Positions 8,646-16,346 are shown, counted from the first letter of the stretch. The stretch is 22,238 nt of DNA from Leclercia sp. UBA7405 (GCA_002469605.1 DKMV01000102.1:1-22238), one strand, 5' to 3'. Translations and numbers: made by a program. Notes: generated from the letters alone by a model not told the origin.

Positions 8646-9906
8646 TGTACATCTCCTCAATAAAATAAAGCGCGTCGCAAAGGGTGTCGTCAGTACCAAA
8701 ACCGCCCGCTTTGGTGATGACCGGCAGATCGTCAATCTCGCTATTAATAAAGGCGCCGCAAGGTATGCAGGGCGCCACTTCGCTCTGGATACGGTAGCCT
8801 TCAGCGCCCAGTTCACTGGCCACTGCCGTGGCGATATCGCCCCCCGTCAGGAACAAGCCACCAATGCGCGCCTGCCCGAGAATACGAAGCGTAATGGCAC
8901 CAAGGCGCTGGCTGAGCCGCTCACCCAATTGCTGGCGGCTCAGTCCCGTTTCGGCGCAGAGCCTCTCTATTTGCAGACGGTCATCCGCATGCCGGCTGGT
9001 ACGGAGAATGGTATGGTGCTGTTGCCCCAACAGGCCGCACGCCTTCTCTGTGACGGCCGCCATCTCCTGCTCATACGCCGAAGAAACCAGACGCGCGGCG
9101 TCGACGTCCACCACCTTAGCCCTGTCCTCACACAGCGCCCGGGCGACCTGCCTGCGGGTCGCTTCGCTCATCGAGCCCGCCACTACCAACACCGGCAGCG
9201 CCTGTTTCTCATGCATAAAAAGCGGCGTTGGTAGCGCATTAGCCAGGCCCGCGGCCCCAACCAACAGCGGGAGTGAAGCTTGTTCACATACCGCCTGCAC
9301 GATAAGCGTTAGATCCCGCTCCTCTTCGGCGTCGATTACCACTATTGCGTCGCCCTCGTCTGCATAGACGGCCAGCAGAGCGCTGGCCTCTCCGCGGCGG
9401 AGCTGCGACAAAAAGATCTCATGCACCGGAATATCACTCTGCTGTGCGACCAGCTCCGCGATGCGCGACGAGCGAACCGGCGTTTTAGGGTCACTGGCAA
9501 ATTCGGTCTCAAGCAGCGGTACCCCGTTCACCAGACAGCACCCCTGACGGGTGATGCGCCCGGCGGCCGGTATCGCAGCGGCAATCACCGCCAGCGAACA
9601 GCCGCTGGCCTGCATGGCAGCAGTCACCTCGGCGCCGACGTTTCCGCGAAAGGTCGAGTCAATTTTCTTATAAACCAGCAAAGCCGCGTTTTCTTGACGC
9701 CAGGGCGCCAGCGCATCACGAACGCTTTGCGCCGCGTCTGTGGCGCTTAACGCCCGGCTTTCAGTATTAATCACCAGCACATCGGCCCGTCGCGATGGTT
9801 TTTGCGAGGTGTTAAGCATGACCTCCGTGCGTGCTCCCTTCTTCGCCAACTGAACCCCGGTATCATTGGCACCGGTGAAATCATCGGCGATGACGATCAT
9901 CTTCAT
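8635..9906 (-). CDS. dtnK: D-threonate kinase, DUF1537 four-carbon acid sugar kinase
   Basis: ATP-dependent kinase that phosphorylates D-threonate (or a close four-carbon acid sugar) at the 4-hydroxyl, the first step before PdxA2. The 423-residue protein has the N-terminal sugar-binding domain beginning IVIADDFTGANDTGVQ, then YKKIDSTFRGNVGAE, and the C-terminal nucleotide-binding domain with GLFLTGGDIA and AGGFGTDDTL. All are marks of the DUF1537/OtnK family. The start ATG overlaps the permease stop as ATGA, a coupling sign, with GGGGAG 8 nt upstream. D-threonate rather than D- or L-erythronate is inferred from similarity to the Salmonella dtnK-pdxA2 cluster. Confidence 0.92.
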   Translation of the reverse strand: MKMIVIADDFTGANDTGVQLAKKGARTEVMLNTSQKPSRRADVLVINTESRALSATDAAQSVRDALAPWRQENAALLVYKKIDSTFRGNVGAEVTAAMQASGCSLAVIAAAIPAAGRITRQGCCLVNGVPLLETEFASDPKTPVRSSRIAELVAQQSDIPVHEIFLSQLRRGEASALLAVYADEGDAIVVIDAEEERDLTLIVQAVCEQASLPLLVGAAGLANALPTPLFMHEKQALPVLVVAGSMSEATRRQVARALCEDRAKVVDVDAARLVSSAYEQEMAAVTEKACGLLGQQHHTILRTSRHADDRLQIERLCAETGLSRQQLGERLSQRLGAITLRILGQARIGGLFLTGGDIATAVASELGAEGYRIQSEVAPCIPCGAFINSEIDDLPVITKAGGFGTDDTLCDALYFIEEMYSGN

Positions 9907-10856
9907 GCTTTATTCTCCCCTATACTCTGGCGGGACTGCTTTTTTGCCACCCATGAGGTTAGCACCGGCGTGAGGATCGCTGTGGTTATCACCGAGGCGG
10001 CAATCAACGGCGCCGCCGCCGATGCGACTTCAGCCAGAGAGGGATCGGCCTGGGCTATCGCCAGCGGTGTCGCCACGGCATTCCCTGCGGTACTGGATGC
10101 CGCAGCCCCCGCCACGCCGCTTCCCCCGACCAGCCGATCTGCACGAATGTTGAAAAAGCCTCCGACGAAGGTAGTCAGCGCGCCCAGCAGAATCCCGGCC
10201 AGCCCGCCCTGTAATAGCATCTCCAGATTGATACCGGCGCCAAGCGCAAAGGCGAAAAATGGGATCAGCAGCGGCCCGCCTTTGGTAAGGAAATCACGCA
10301 TGTTAGGGTCGAGATTGCCCAGCGCCATACCGACCACCAGCGGAACCAGCACAGCCACCAGCGCCATTAGCGGGATATTGGCCATCCCGGCCGCGCCAAG
10401 CGCAATCATGGTAAAGAAAGGGCCGTCATTCAAAGAGAGGATAGAGATAGCGCCAACGTCGCGCTCGTTACCAAACTCACCAACCAGAGCAGCATAGAGG
10501 CCGCCGTTGGAGTTGCTCATGGCGGCAATAATTGCCACGCCGCTCAGGCCAAAAATCCCCTGCGCACCGAACAGGTATTCCACTCCCAGCCCCAGTGCGA
10601 TGGCAATGATCAGTTTACTCAGGGTTATGGTCCCGCCCTGCAGCAGCGCCTGCGGGGCGGCTTTCACACTGATGCCGGCGCCCATGCACAGCAGAAATGC
10701 ACCTATAAGCGGTGCGGCACCATTTTTGAACAGCGCGGTGGTAAACCCACCGATATCCAGCGCCTGCGGGGCAAAGGTATTGATGATGGCACCTACCACC
10801 AGCGGCACAACCATCATGCCGCCGGGTACGCGCTCTATTGATTTTTTGATGTTCAT
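9903..10856 (-). CDS. KdgT-family permease, likely acid-sugar (D-threonate) uptake
   Basis: A 317-residue hydrophobic inner-membrane protein with about ten membrane segments, resembling E. coli KdgT (2-keto-3-deoxygluconate:proton symporter, about 327 residues). Family motifs include the N-terminal KKSIERVPGGMMVVPL, AAMSNSNGGLYAAL, SLNDGPFFTM and the C-terminal GSGVAGAAASSTAGNAVATP. Salmonella has a second KdgT paralogue (kdgT2) beside dtnK and pdxA2. Being first in the operon and coupled to the kinase by an ATGA overlap, it probably imports the kinase's substrate rather than ketodeoxygluconate; the true substrate is not visible from sequence. Ribosome site GGAAG lies 5-6 nt before the ATG. 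Confidence 0.9.
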   Translation of the reverse strand: MNIKKSIERVPGGMMVVPLVVGAIINTFAPQALDIGGFTTALFKNGAAPLIGAFLLCMGAGISVKAAPQALLQGGTITLSKLIIAIALGLGVEYLFGAQGIFGLSGVAIIAAMSNSNGGLYAALVGEFGNERDVGAISILSLNDGPFFTMIALGAAGMANIPLMALVAVLVPLVVGMALGNLDPNMRDFLTKGGPLLIPFFAFALGAGINLEMLLQGGLAGILLGALTTFVGGFFNIRADRLVGGSGVAGAAASSTAGNAVATPLAIAQADPSLAEVASAAAPLIAASVITTAILTPVLTSWVAKKQSRQSIGENKA

Positions 10857-10877
10857 GTTCTTCCGCCTGACCCTTGA

Positions 10878-10893
10878 TGATTAAATAAAATCA
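10878..10893. promoter_or_regulatory. Operator copy 1, TGATT-N6-AATCA
   Basis: Perfect inverted repeat TGATT / AATCA with a 6-bp AT-only spacer. It covers the predicted transcription start of the permease operon, 22 bp upstream of the permease start codon. It is one of three identical-layout dyads here, proposed as a binding site of the operon's DeoR-family regulator. Confidence 0.6.
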
Positions 10894-10896
10894 TAA

Positions 10897-10912
10897 AGAT
10901 TATATTTAATCA
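10897..10912. promoter_or_regulatory. Operator copy 2, AGATT-N6-AATCA
   Basis: Same 16-bp layout as copy 1, with one base changed (AGATT / AATCA). Its centre lies 19 bp from that of copy 1 and it overlaps the -10 hexamer of the predicted promoter. Binding here would block RNA polymerase directly. Confidence 0.55.
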
Positions 10913-10927
10913 AATTAATCCGTTTAA
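10899..10927 (-). promoter_or_regulatory. Predicted promoter of the permease-dtnK-pdxA2-deoR operon
   Basis: On the minus strand a perfect -10 TATAAT (10904-10899) lies 17 bp after TTAAAC (10927-10922, 3 of 6 -35 matches). Expected transcription start is near 10892, about 36 nt before the permease ATG. The weak -35 suggests need for an activator. Confidence 0.6.
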
Positions 10928-10944
10928 TGGGTTGGATCACAGTT
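10923..10944 (-). promoter_or_regulatory. Possible CRP half-site at -41.5 of the acid-sugar operon
   Basis: Minus-strand TGTGA (10941-10937) is followed after 6 bp by CCATT, only 2 of 5 matches to TCACA. Its centre, 10933.5, falls 41.5 bp upstream of the predicted start, the standard position for CRP activation at a promoter with a poor -35. The good half and the spacing favour it; the poor second half argues against it. Confidence 0.4.
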
Positions 10945-10950
10945 TGAATA

Positions 10951-10966
10951 TGATTATAAAAAATCA
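10951..10966. promoter_or_regulatory. Operator copy 3, TGATT-N6-AATCA (upstream)
   Basis: A third perfect TGATT / AATCA dyad with a 6-bp AT-only spacer, centred 73 bp from copy 1 and 54 bp from copy 2 (about 7 and 5 helical turns). It lies upstream of the promoter and could form a repression loop with the promoter-proximal copies. Confidence 0.55.
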
Positions 10967-10974
10967 TTTTAGAT

Positions 10975-11001
10975 GAAAAAAAACCGGGCTTGTGGCCCGG
11001 T
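10975..11001 (-). terminator. Rho-independent terminator after yacL
   Basis: On the minus strand a 7-bp stem ACCGGGC / GCCCGGT with a 5-nt loop is followed by a run of eight T (A-run at 10976-10983 on plus). It lies 18 nt after the yacL stop, and isolates the acid-sugar operon promoter from yacL transcription. Confidence 0.9.
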
Positions 11002-11019
11002 CTGTAGCAGAAGATCACA

Positions 11020-11382
11020 TCACGCTTTGGTGACAAAATCGCGGTAAGCCGCTACTACCTGTAAAAAATCTTCTACTCCACATAACGACAGGCTCTCTTC
11101 GTCGTAGTAGCTCATCCCCTCTTCCATTTCGTCGCCGGAGAGCTCAAGCAGATTGGCGCGAATCATCACCTCTTCGCCATCCATCCACAGGGTGTATTCA
11201 TGCCCGGCGCGCTGCCAGGAGCGCTCGCTGCCTTTTACCGTGCGTGCCGCCTGCTCCACTTCATCCAGCAGGGCGAGGTTCTCTTTTACTTCCTCATTGA
11301 ACCAGTGCCCGACGACCTCGTGGCCCATCGACATGCGCACTTTCACCACACCGGTGACGTCGCGCAGAAATTCGTAATCCAT
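11020..11382 (-). CDS. yacL: YacL, conserved protein of unknown function (UPF0231 family)
   Basis: A 120-residue acidic cytoplasmic protein, the same length as E. coli YacL and almost identical in sequence ([78 protein letters not shown]). No signal peptide or membrane segment. The start ATG at 11382 has AGAGGA upstream; an in-frame open stretch reaching to 11520 runs into the palindromic repeat and is not coding. It lies downstream of acnB on the same strand, as in E. coli. Function unknown. Confidence 0.94.
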   Translation of the reverse strand: MDYEFLRDVTGVVKVRMSMGHEVVGHWFNEEVKENLALLDEVEQAARTVKGSERSWQRAGHEYTLWMDGEEVMIRANLLELSGDEMEEGMSYYDEESLSLCGVEDFLQVVAAYRDFVTKA

Positions 11383-11472
11383 TGTGTTTTCCTCTGCAAA
11401 ATCTATGCAGTAATTATCGCAGCAGTGGGGGAGAAAAAAAGCGGAACGCGTGGCGGGAATGAAAATAAAAAG

Positions 11473-11565
11473 CCCCTCACCCCGGCCCTCTCCCCAAAGG
11501 GGAGAGGGTGAAAACCGCACGGAGCAGTCCCCTCTCCCCTTTGGGGAGAGGGTTAGGGTGAGGGG
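11473..11565. repeat. Pair of inverted 36-bp palindromic repeats between acnB and yacL
   Basis: Unit A (11473-11508) and unit B (11530-11565) are inverted copies differing at only a few bases. Each is CCCCTCACCC-N3-CCCTCTCCCC-AAA-GGGGAGAGGG, or its complement, and so also folds on itself (10-bp stem, 3-nt loop). Separated by 21 bp, the two can form one long hairpin. This is the layout of enterobacterial REP/BIME-like or small non-autonomous elements. It begins 7 nt past the acnB stop and may stop or stabilise the acnB message. No target-site duplication or coding capacity is seen. Confidence 0.85.
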
Positions 11566-11572
11566 TTGTGTT

Positions 11573-14170
11573 TTATACCGCGGTCTGGAAGATCACCCCG
11601 TCCGCTTTCTCGGTGTACTGAGAGAGCTGATCGAAGTTCAGATAGCGATAGGTATCCACCGCCGTCTTATCCACCTGAGCCACGAAGGTCTGATACTCTT
11701 CCGGCGTTGGCAGCTTACCGATCAGCGCCGCAACCGCCGCCAGCTCCGCAGAGGCCAGGTAGACGTTCGCGCCGGTACCTAAACGGTTCGGGAAGTTACG
11801 GGTCGAGGTGGAGACCACGGTCGCACCGTCCGCTACGCGCGCCTGGTTGCCCATGCAGAGAGAGCAGCCCGGGATTTCGATACGCGCACCGCTCTTACCA
11901 AACACGCTATAGTAGCCCTCTTCGGTCAGCTGGGCCGCATCCATACGGGTTGGCGGCGCCACCCACAGACGGGTTGGCAGCTGGCCTTTATGGGTATCCA
12001 GCAGCTTACCGGCGGCACGGAAGTGGCCGATGTTGGTCATGCAGGAGCCAATGAACACTTCATCGATCTTATCGCCCTGCACGTCAGAGAGCAGGCGCGC
12101 ATCGTCCGGATCGTTCGGCGCGCAAAGGATCGGCTCTTTGATATCCGCCAGATCGATCTCGATTACCGCCGCATACTCTGCGTCAGCATCGGCTTCCAGC
12201 AGCTGCGGATCCGCCAGCCATTTTTCCATGCCCTGAATACGACGCTCCAGCGTACGGCGGTCGCCGTAGCCTTCGGCAATCATCCACTTCAGCAGCACGA
12301 TGTTGGAGGTCAGGTACTCTTCGATGGGTGCCTGATTCAGCTTGATGGTACAGCCCGCAGCGGAACGCTCTGCGGAGGCATCGGTCAGTTCAAACGCCTG
12401 CTCTACCTTCAGATCCGGCAGGCCTTCGATCTCGAGGATGCGGCCAGAGAAGATGTTTTTCTTCCCTTTCTTCTCCACGGTCAGCAGACCCTGTTTGATG
12501 GCATACAGCGGGATGGCGTGAACCAGGTCGCGCAGGGTGATACCCGGCTGCATTTTACCTTTGAAGCGCACCAGCACCGATTCCGGCATATCCAGCGGCA
12601 TTACGCCGGTGGCGGCAGCAAAGGCCACCAGACCAGAGCCCGCCGGGAAGGAGATGCCAATCGGGAAACGGGTATGGGAGTCACCGCCGGTACCTACGGT
12701 ATCCGGCAGCAGCATGCGGTTCAGCCAGGAGTGGATGACGCCATCGCCCGGACGCAGTGAAACACCCCCACGGTTCATAATGAAGTCCGGCAGCGTGTGG
12801 TGTGTAGTCACGTCAACCGGCTTCGGATAAGCGGCGGTGTGACAGAAGGACTGCATTACCAGGTCAGAAGAGAAGCCCAGGCACGCCAGGTCTTTCAGCT
12901 CGTCGCGGGTCATAGGACCGGTGGTGTCCTGAGAGCCAACGGAGGTCATCTTCGGCTCGCAGTACGCGCCCGGACGGATCCCGGCGACGCCGCACGCGCG
13001 GCCTACCATCTTCTGCGCCAGGGAGTAGCCGCGGCTGCTCTCCGCCACGTCTTTCGCCTGACGGAATACCTCGCTGTGCGGCAGACCGAGCGCTTCACGC
13101 GCCTTGGTGGTCAGGCCGCGGCCGATGATCAGCGGAATACGACCGCCGGCACGCACTTCGTCGATCAGTACGTCGGTTTTCAGCTCGAAGCTGGCCAGCA
13201 GCTCGTTGGTTTCGTGGTTGCGTACTTCGCCCTTGAACGGATAGACGTCGATCACATCGCCCATGTTCAGGTTGTTGACGTCCACTTCGATTGGCAGCGC
13301 GCCCGCATCTTCCATGGTGTTGAAGAAGATTGGCGCAATTTTGCCGCCCAGCACCAGGCCACCGCCGCGCTTGTTCGGCACGTGCGGAATATCATCGCCC
13401 ATAAACCACAGCACGGAGTTGGTGGCAGATTTACGGGAAGAGCCGGTACCCACTACGTCGCCGACATAGGCCAGCGGGAAGCCTTTTTGCTGCAGGGCTT
13501 CAATTTGTTTGATCGGACCAACCGCGCCCGGCTGATCCGGCTCGATACCTTCACGGGCGTTTTTCAGCATCGCCAGAGCGTGCAGCGGGATATCAGGACG
13601 TGACCAGGCATCCGGTGCCGGAGAGAGGTCATCGGTGTTGGTTTCGCCGGTCACTTTAAAGACGGTGACGGTGATCTTTTCTGCCAGCTGAGGACGGTTG
13701 AGGAACCATTCGGCGTCAGCCCAGGAGTGCATCACCTGTTTGGCATAGCTGTTACCCGCTTTGGCTTTCTCTTCTACGTCGTAGAAGTTATCGAACATCA
13801 GCAGGGTCTGAGACAGGGCTTTGGCGGCAATCGGCGCCAGCGCGTCGTTATCCAGCGCATCAATCAGCGGATGAATGTTATAGCCACCCTGCATGGTGCC
13901 GAGCAGTTCAATGGCTTTTTCCGGGGAGACGAGTGGGGAGTTCGCTTCGCCTTTGGCAATCGCGGCCAGGAAGCCGGCTTTCACATAGGCGGCTTCGTCA
14001 ACGCCCGGCGGTACACGATTGATCAGCAGATCTAAAAGGAATTCTTCTTCGCCCGCGGGCGGATTCTTCAGCAGCTCGACGAGCGCGGCCATTTGGGTTG
14101 CATCTAAGGGTTTGGGTACAATTCCCTCGGCGGCACGTTCTGCTACGTGCTTACGGTATTCTTCTAGCAC
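11573..14170 (-). CDS. acnB: Aconitate hydratase B
   Basis: Main TCA-cycle aconitase: interconverts citrate and isocitrate with a [4Fe-4S] cluster; the family also handles 2-methyl-cis-aconitate and binds RNA as apo-protein. The 865 residues equal E. coli AcnB. Cluster ligands are Cys710 ([10 protein letters not shown]), Cys769 and Cys772 ([11 protein letters not shown]), at the E. coli numbers. The N-terminal helical repeat region (about 1-160) and the swivel domain before the catalytic core follow the AcnB order, not the AcnA order. The start is GTG (14170-14168), as in E. coli, with AGGAG 9 nt upstream. Expressed from its own promoter at about 14272-14300; palindromic repeats follow the stop. 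Confidence 0.98.
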   Translation of the reverse strand: MLEEYRKHVAERAAEGIVPKPLDATQMAALVELLKNPPAGEEEFLLDLLINRVPPGVDEAAYVKAGFLAAIAKGEANSPLVSPEKAIELLGTMQGGYNIHPLIDALDNDALAPIAAKALSQTLLMFDNFYDVEEKAKAGNSYAKQVMHSWADAEWFLNRPQLAEKITVTVFKVTGETNTDDLSPAPDAWSRPDIPLHALAMLKNAREGIEPDQPGAVGPIKQIEALQQKGFPLAYVGDVVGTGSSRKSATNSVLWFMGDDIPHVPNKRGGGLVLGGKIAPIFFNTMEDAGALPIEVDVNNLNMGDVIDVYPFKGEVRNHETNELLASFELKTDVLIDEVRAGGRIPLIIGRGLTTKAREALGLPHSEVFRQAKDVAESSRGYSLAQKMVGRACGVAGIRPGAYCEPKMTSVGSQDTTGPMTRDELKDLACLGFSSDLVMQSFCHTAAYPKPVDVTTHHTLPDFIMNRGGVSLRPGDGVIHSWLNRMLLPDTVGTGGDSHTRFPIGISFPAGSGLVAFAAATGVMPLDMPESVLVRFKGKMQPGITLRDLVHAIPLYAIKQGLLTVEKKGKKNIFSGRILEIEGLPDLKVEQAFELTDASAERSAAGCTIKLNQAPIEEYLTSNIVLLKWMIAEGYGDRRTLERRIQGMEKWLADPQLLEADADAEYAAVIEIDLADIKEPILCAPNDPDDARLLSDVQGDKIDEVFIGSCMTNIGHFRAAGKLLDTHKGQLPTRLWVAPPTRMDAAQLTEEGYYSVFGKSGARIEIPGCSLCMGNQARVADGATVVSTSTRNFPNRLGTGANVYLASAELAAVAALIGKLPTPEEYQTFVAQVDKTAVDTYRYLNFDQLSQYTEKADGVIFQTAV

Positions 14171-14271
14171 GACGGTATCTCCTCGCTCTCATTGTCATAT
14201 GCGGCCGGCGTTCTCTTCACGCTCCTGTGAGACAGCAGTTTGTAGGGTACATGCCCGATACCGCGTCGGGC

Positions 14272-14300
14272 AGCATAGCAGGATTTTCAGACAGTGTTAA
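14272..14300 (-). promoter_or_regulatory. acnB promoter
   Basis: On the minus strand TTAACA (14300-14295, 5 of 6 matches) and TATGCT (14277-14272, 4 of 6) are separated by 17 bp. The expected start near 14265 gives a leader of about 95 nt before the GTG. Confidence 0.65.
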
Positions 14301-14310
14301 TCTGTTTACA
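14295..14310. promoter_or_regulatory. CRP-like site at the acnB promoter
   Basis: TGTTA-N6-TTACA (minus strand TGTAA-N6-TAACA) matches 4 of 5 bases in each half of the CRP consensus. It overlaps the -35 hexamer. E. coli acnB is known to be activated by CRP, but the exact distance to the start here (about 38 bp) is not certain. Confidence 0.5.
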
Positions 14311-14332
14311 AAAAAGCAACATTGAATTGCTT

Positions 14333-14346
14333 GCTGAATCGTTAAG
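14333..14346 (+). promoter_or_regulatory. Cra (FruR)-like site upstream of acnB
   Basis: GCTGAATCGTTAAG matches 13 of the 14 positions of the degenerate Cra consensus RSTGAAWCSNTHHW. It lies about 75 bp upstream of the predicted acnB start. Cra is reported to act on acnB in E. coli. A pattern match only. Confidence 0.5.
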
Positions 14347-14383
14347 CATGATATACCGGCGGGACAGGAAAAATTCCAAGTAC

Positions 14384-14406
14384 AAAAAAACCGCCTTACG
14401 ACGGTT
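14384..14406 (-). terminator. Orphan Rho-independent terminator upstream of acnB
   Basis: On the minus strand AACCGTC, GTAA loop, GGCGGTT and a run of T form a 7-bp stem (one G-U pair) with a GNRA tetraloop. No gene on that strand ends here, and the acnB promoter lies downstream of it. It may end a small RNA or insulate acnB from antisense transcription of the DUF3300 region. Confidence 0.65.
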
Positions 14407-14411
14407 AATTT

Positions 14412-14457
14412 GTTGCCTTGCGGTGGTAGCACACCGGGCCAGCAGGATTGCGGCAAC
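14412..14457 (-). ncRNA. Candidate folded RNA preceding the orphan terminator
   Basis: Directly before the terminator, GTTGCC (14412-14417) can pair with GGCAAC (14452-14457), with a second hairpin, CGGTG / CACCG, nested inside (14421-14436). Two stems followed by a terminator is the shape of a small RNA or an attenuator. No convincing promoter or 5' end was found, so the extent is unknown. Confidence 0.25.
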
Positions 14458-14634
14458 CCCAACGAACTGAATTCTGCTAAAGAGAGTATGGTCTTGGAAG
14501 CGCATTTTTAGCTTCTGCGTAGCCTTATCCAATTTTAGATGAAAGTGAATGTAATCCGCCTTTCCCTCTTCTGCCTGCAGGTGGTATTGGTTACGCTCCT
14601 GCTCGCAAGAGCGGCCTTCTGAACAATCCGGTCG

Positions 14635-14652
14635 TTATATCTTGCGATATAA
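14635..14652. promoter_or_regulatory. Palindrome TTATATC-TTGC-GATATAA upstream of the DUF3300 gene
   Basis: A perfect 7-bp inverted repeat around TTGC, overlapping a -10-like TATAAT (14648-14653). The symmetry suggests an operator for a dimeric regulator. I do not recognise the regulator. Confidence 0.4.
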
Positions 14653-14734
14653 TTGTGTAATAAATGCTCACACTCTTTATTCCCACAGACGGGTGGTTTC
14701 CCAATAAAAGTGAAAACCGTAAATCACGGGTGAA

Positions 14735-14740
14735 TATACT
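14735..14740 (+). promoter_or_regulatory. Possible -10 of the DUF3300-DUF2950 operon
   Basis: TATACT (5 of 6 matches) lies 54 nt before the DUF3300 start codon. The -35 region at the right spacing (TGAAAA or GAAAAC) is poor, so an activator or an alternative promoter at 14648 is equally possible. Confidence 0.35.
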
Positions 14741-14793
14741 CGCGGCACTTGCAACGCCTTTCGGCACTGTGCTCGTCTCGTTGGAGTTATTTT

Positions 14794-16337
14794 ATGAAGT
14801 TGCCCTTTAAGCCACATCTGCTTGTCCTTCTGTGCAGCGCCGGGCTGTTTGCCGTCTCTGGCGTCATGTTTGTAAAAAGCCGCGCCCCGGCAGCCCCCAC
14901 CGTCCCGGCTGCTTCAGCCCCGACGACGTCGACTCCGGTGCCTGCAACGCCGGTAACGCAACAGCCTGCGCCAGTGGTTGCGCCAGCCTTTTCCGCCGCG
15001 CAAATCGACCAGTGGACTGCCCCCGTTGCGCTCTATCCGGATACCCTGCTGTCGCAAATATTGATGGCGTCTACCTATCCGGCCAATGTGATTCAGGCAG
15101 CCCAGTGGTCAAAGGACAATCCTAAAATGCAGGGTGATGCCGCTATTCAAGCGGTCGCCGGGCAGCCGTGGGATCCGAGCGTAAAATCGCTGGTTGCGTT
15201 TCCGCAGCTGATGTCGCTGATGGGGGGGAACCCTGCATGGGTGCAGAATCTCGGCGATGCATTTCTTGCTCAGCCAAAGGATGTGATGGATTCCGTGCAG
15301 CGCCTGCGCCTGCTGGCCCAGCAGACCGGGGCCTTGCAATCAACGCCGCAGCAGACCGTCACCACCGTGAAGCGTGCTGAACCGGCTAAAGCCACCGCTC
15401 CGCAGACGACGTCAGTTCCAGTCCCACACCACCCCCAACGGTCATTAAAATTGAATCGGCCGATCCGCAGGTAGTCTATGTGCCGACTTACAATCCCGGC
15501 GCCGTCTACGGCACCTGGCCTAACGCCAGCTATCCACCAGTATATCTGCCCCCTTCGCCGGGAGAGCAGTTCACCAACAGCCTGGTGAAAGGGCTGGGCT
15601 TCAGTCTGGGTGTAGCGACCACCTATGCCATCTTCAGCAACATCGACTGGGATCACGATGATGACTGGGACCACCACCATCACGATGATTACCACGGCGG
15701 TTATAACCACAACGGCGATAACAACATCAATATTAACGTTGATAACTTTAATAAAATCAGCGGGCAGCATCTGACGGAGGCAAACCGCACCTGGCAACAT
15801 AACCCGGCCTTCCGCGGCGGCATTCTCTATGCGACCGACCAGCTCAATAACCACTTCCACCCCACTAACACAGCCGTTGGCCTGAGCAGTACCCGGCGTA
15901 CCGCGATGGACCGCGACACCCAGCGGCAGGCAGCCCTGGCGCAGATGGAGAAATCCACCGGCAAGCCGTTATCGCAACACCCGGCAAACCAGCCAGGACA
16001 ACGGCAGGCCGTCAGCCAACAGCTGAAGCAGATCTCTCAACGTAATAACTATCGCGGATACGATACCGACAGACAGCACCATGCAGAGCGGGCGACTATC
16101 GCCCGGCCTGAGCAAAAACGCCCTGCCACTCAGCATCAACCGGTGCAGCAAAGCCACTCTCGTGCGCTTAACGTCCAGCAGCGCGCTAACGCCCTGAGCG
16201 GCAACGACAGCCGTTCAGCCAGCTGGCAGGCGCAGCAGCAGCGCGGCATGCAATCGATACGTCATCTACAACAACGACCCGCAGACAGAGATCCGCTTTC
16301 GCAGCGGGGTGAACTTCGTGAATTCCGTCATCGTTAA
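14794..16337 (+). pseudogene. yacH: yacH-like DUF3300 gene, split by a one-base frameshift
   Basis: Exported or membrane-anchored protein of unknown function. The first frame (14794-15474, 226 residues) has a signal or anchor segment (residues 8-27), a Pro/Ala-rich linker, and the DUF3300 core starting QIDQWTAPVALYPDTLLSQILMAS. It then drifts into nonsense and stops. The other frame resumes the family sequence before that stop, reading TVIKIESADPQVVYVPTYNP from about 15438 and running to 16337. It contains a His/Asp-rich stretch (DWDHDDDWDHHHHDDYH) and a Gln-rich tail. A one-base deletion between about 15424 and 15437, beside a run of five C, restores a single frame of about 514 residues. It could be a real pseudogene or a sequencing error. 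GTG at 15480 has no ribosome site. GGAG precedes the true ATG by 8-9 nt. Confidence 0.85.
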
Positions 16338-16346
16338 GGAGACCAG

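Larger units (their letters stand above)
14171..14793. other. 623-bp gap between divergent acnB and the DUF3300 gene
   Basis: No convincing protein gene. On the acnB side (14171-14350) it holds a promoter with CRP-like and Cra-like sites. In the middle (14384-14457) it has a minus-strand terminator with folded sequence before it. On the DUF3300 side (14635-14793) it holds an 18-bp palindrome, -10-like hexamers and the ribosome site. Short open frames across it lack ribosome sites. In 14458-14634 I see only small hairpins. Confidence 0.7.

Noticed and set aside
8646..8816. N-terminal extension of pdxA2
   Set aside because: The extra 57 residues lie in another frame inside dtnK; the GTG at 8645 has a strong ribosome site and gives the family length.
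6854..11019. Attachment sites or integrase for the acid-sugar operon insertion
   Set aside because: No integrase, tRNA end, direct repeat or insertion sequence was seen at either edge; base and codon use look like the neighbours.
12797..13603. 268-residue plus-strand open frame opposite acnB
   Set aside because: Shadow of acnB codon use; no start signal or family resemblance.
14287..14532. 81-residue minus-strand open frame upstream of acnB
   Set aside because: No ribosome site before its ATG codons, it crosses the orphan terminator and the Cra-like site, and I recognise no family. A tiny leader peptide cannot be fully excluded.
15418..15440. Programmed -1 frameshifting in the DUF3300 gene
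   Set aside because: The CACCCCCAA sequence is not a standard X-XXY-YYZ slippery heptamer and I saw no strong stimulatory stem just after it; a one-base deletion or sequencing error is simpler.
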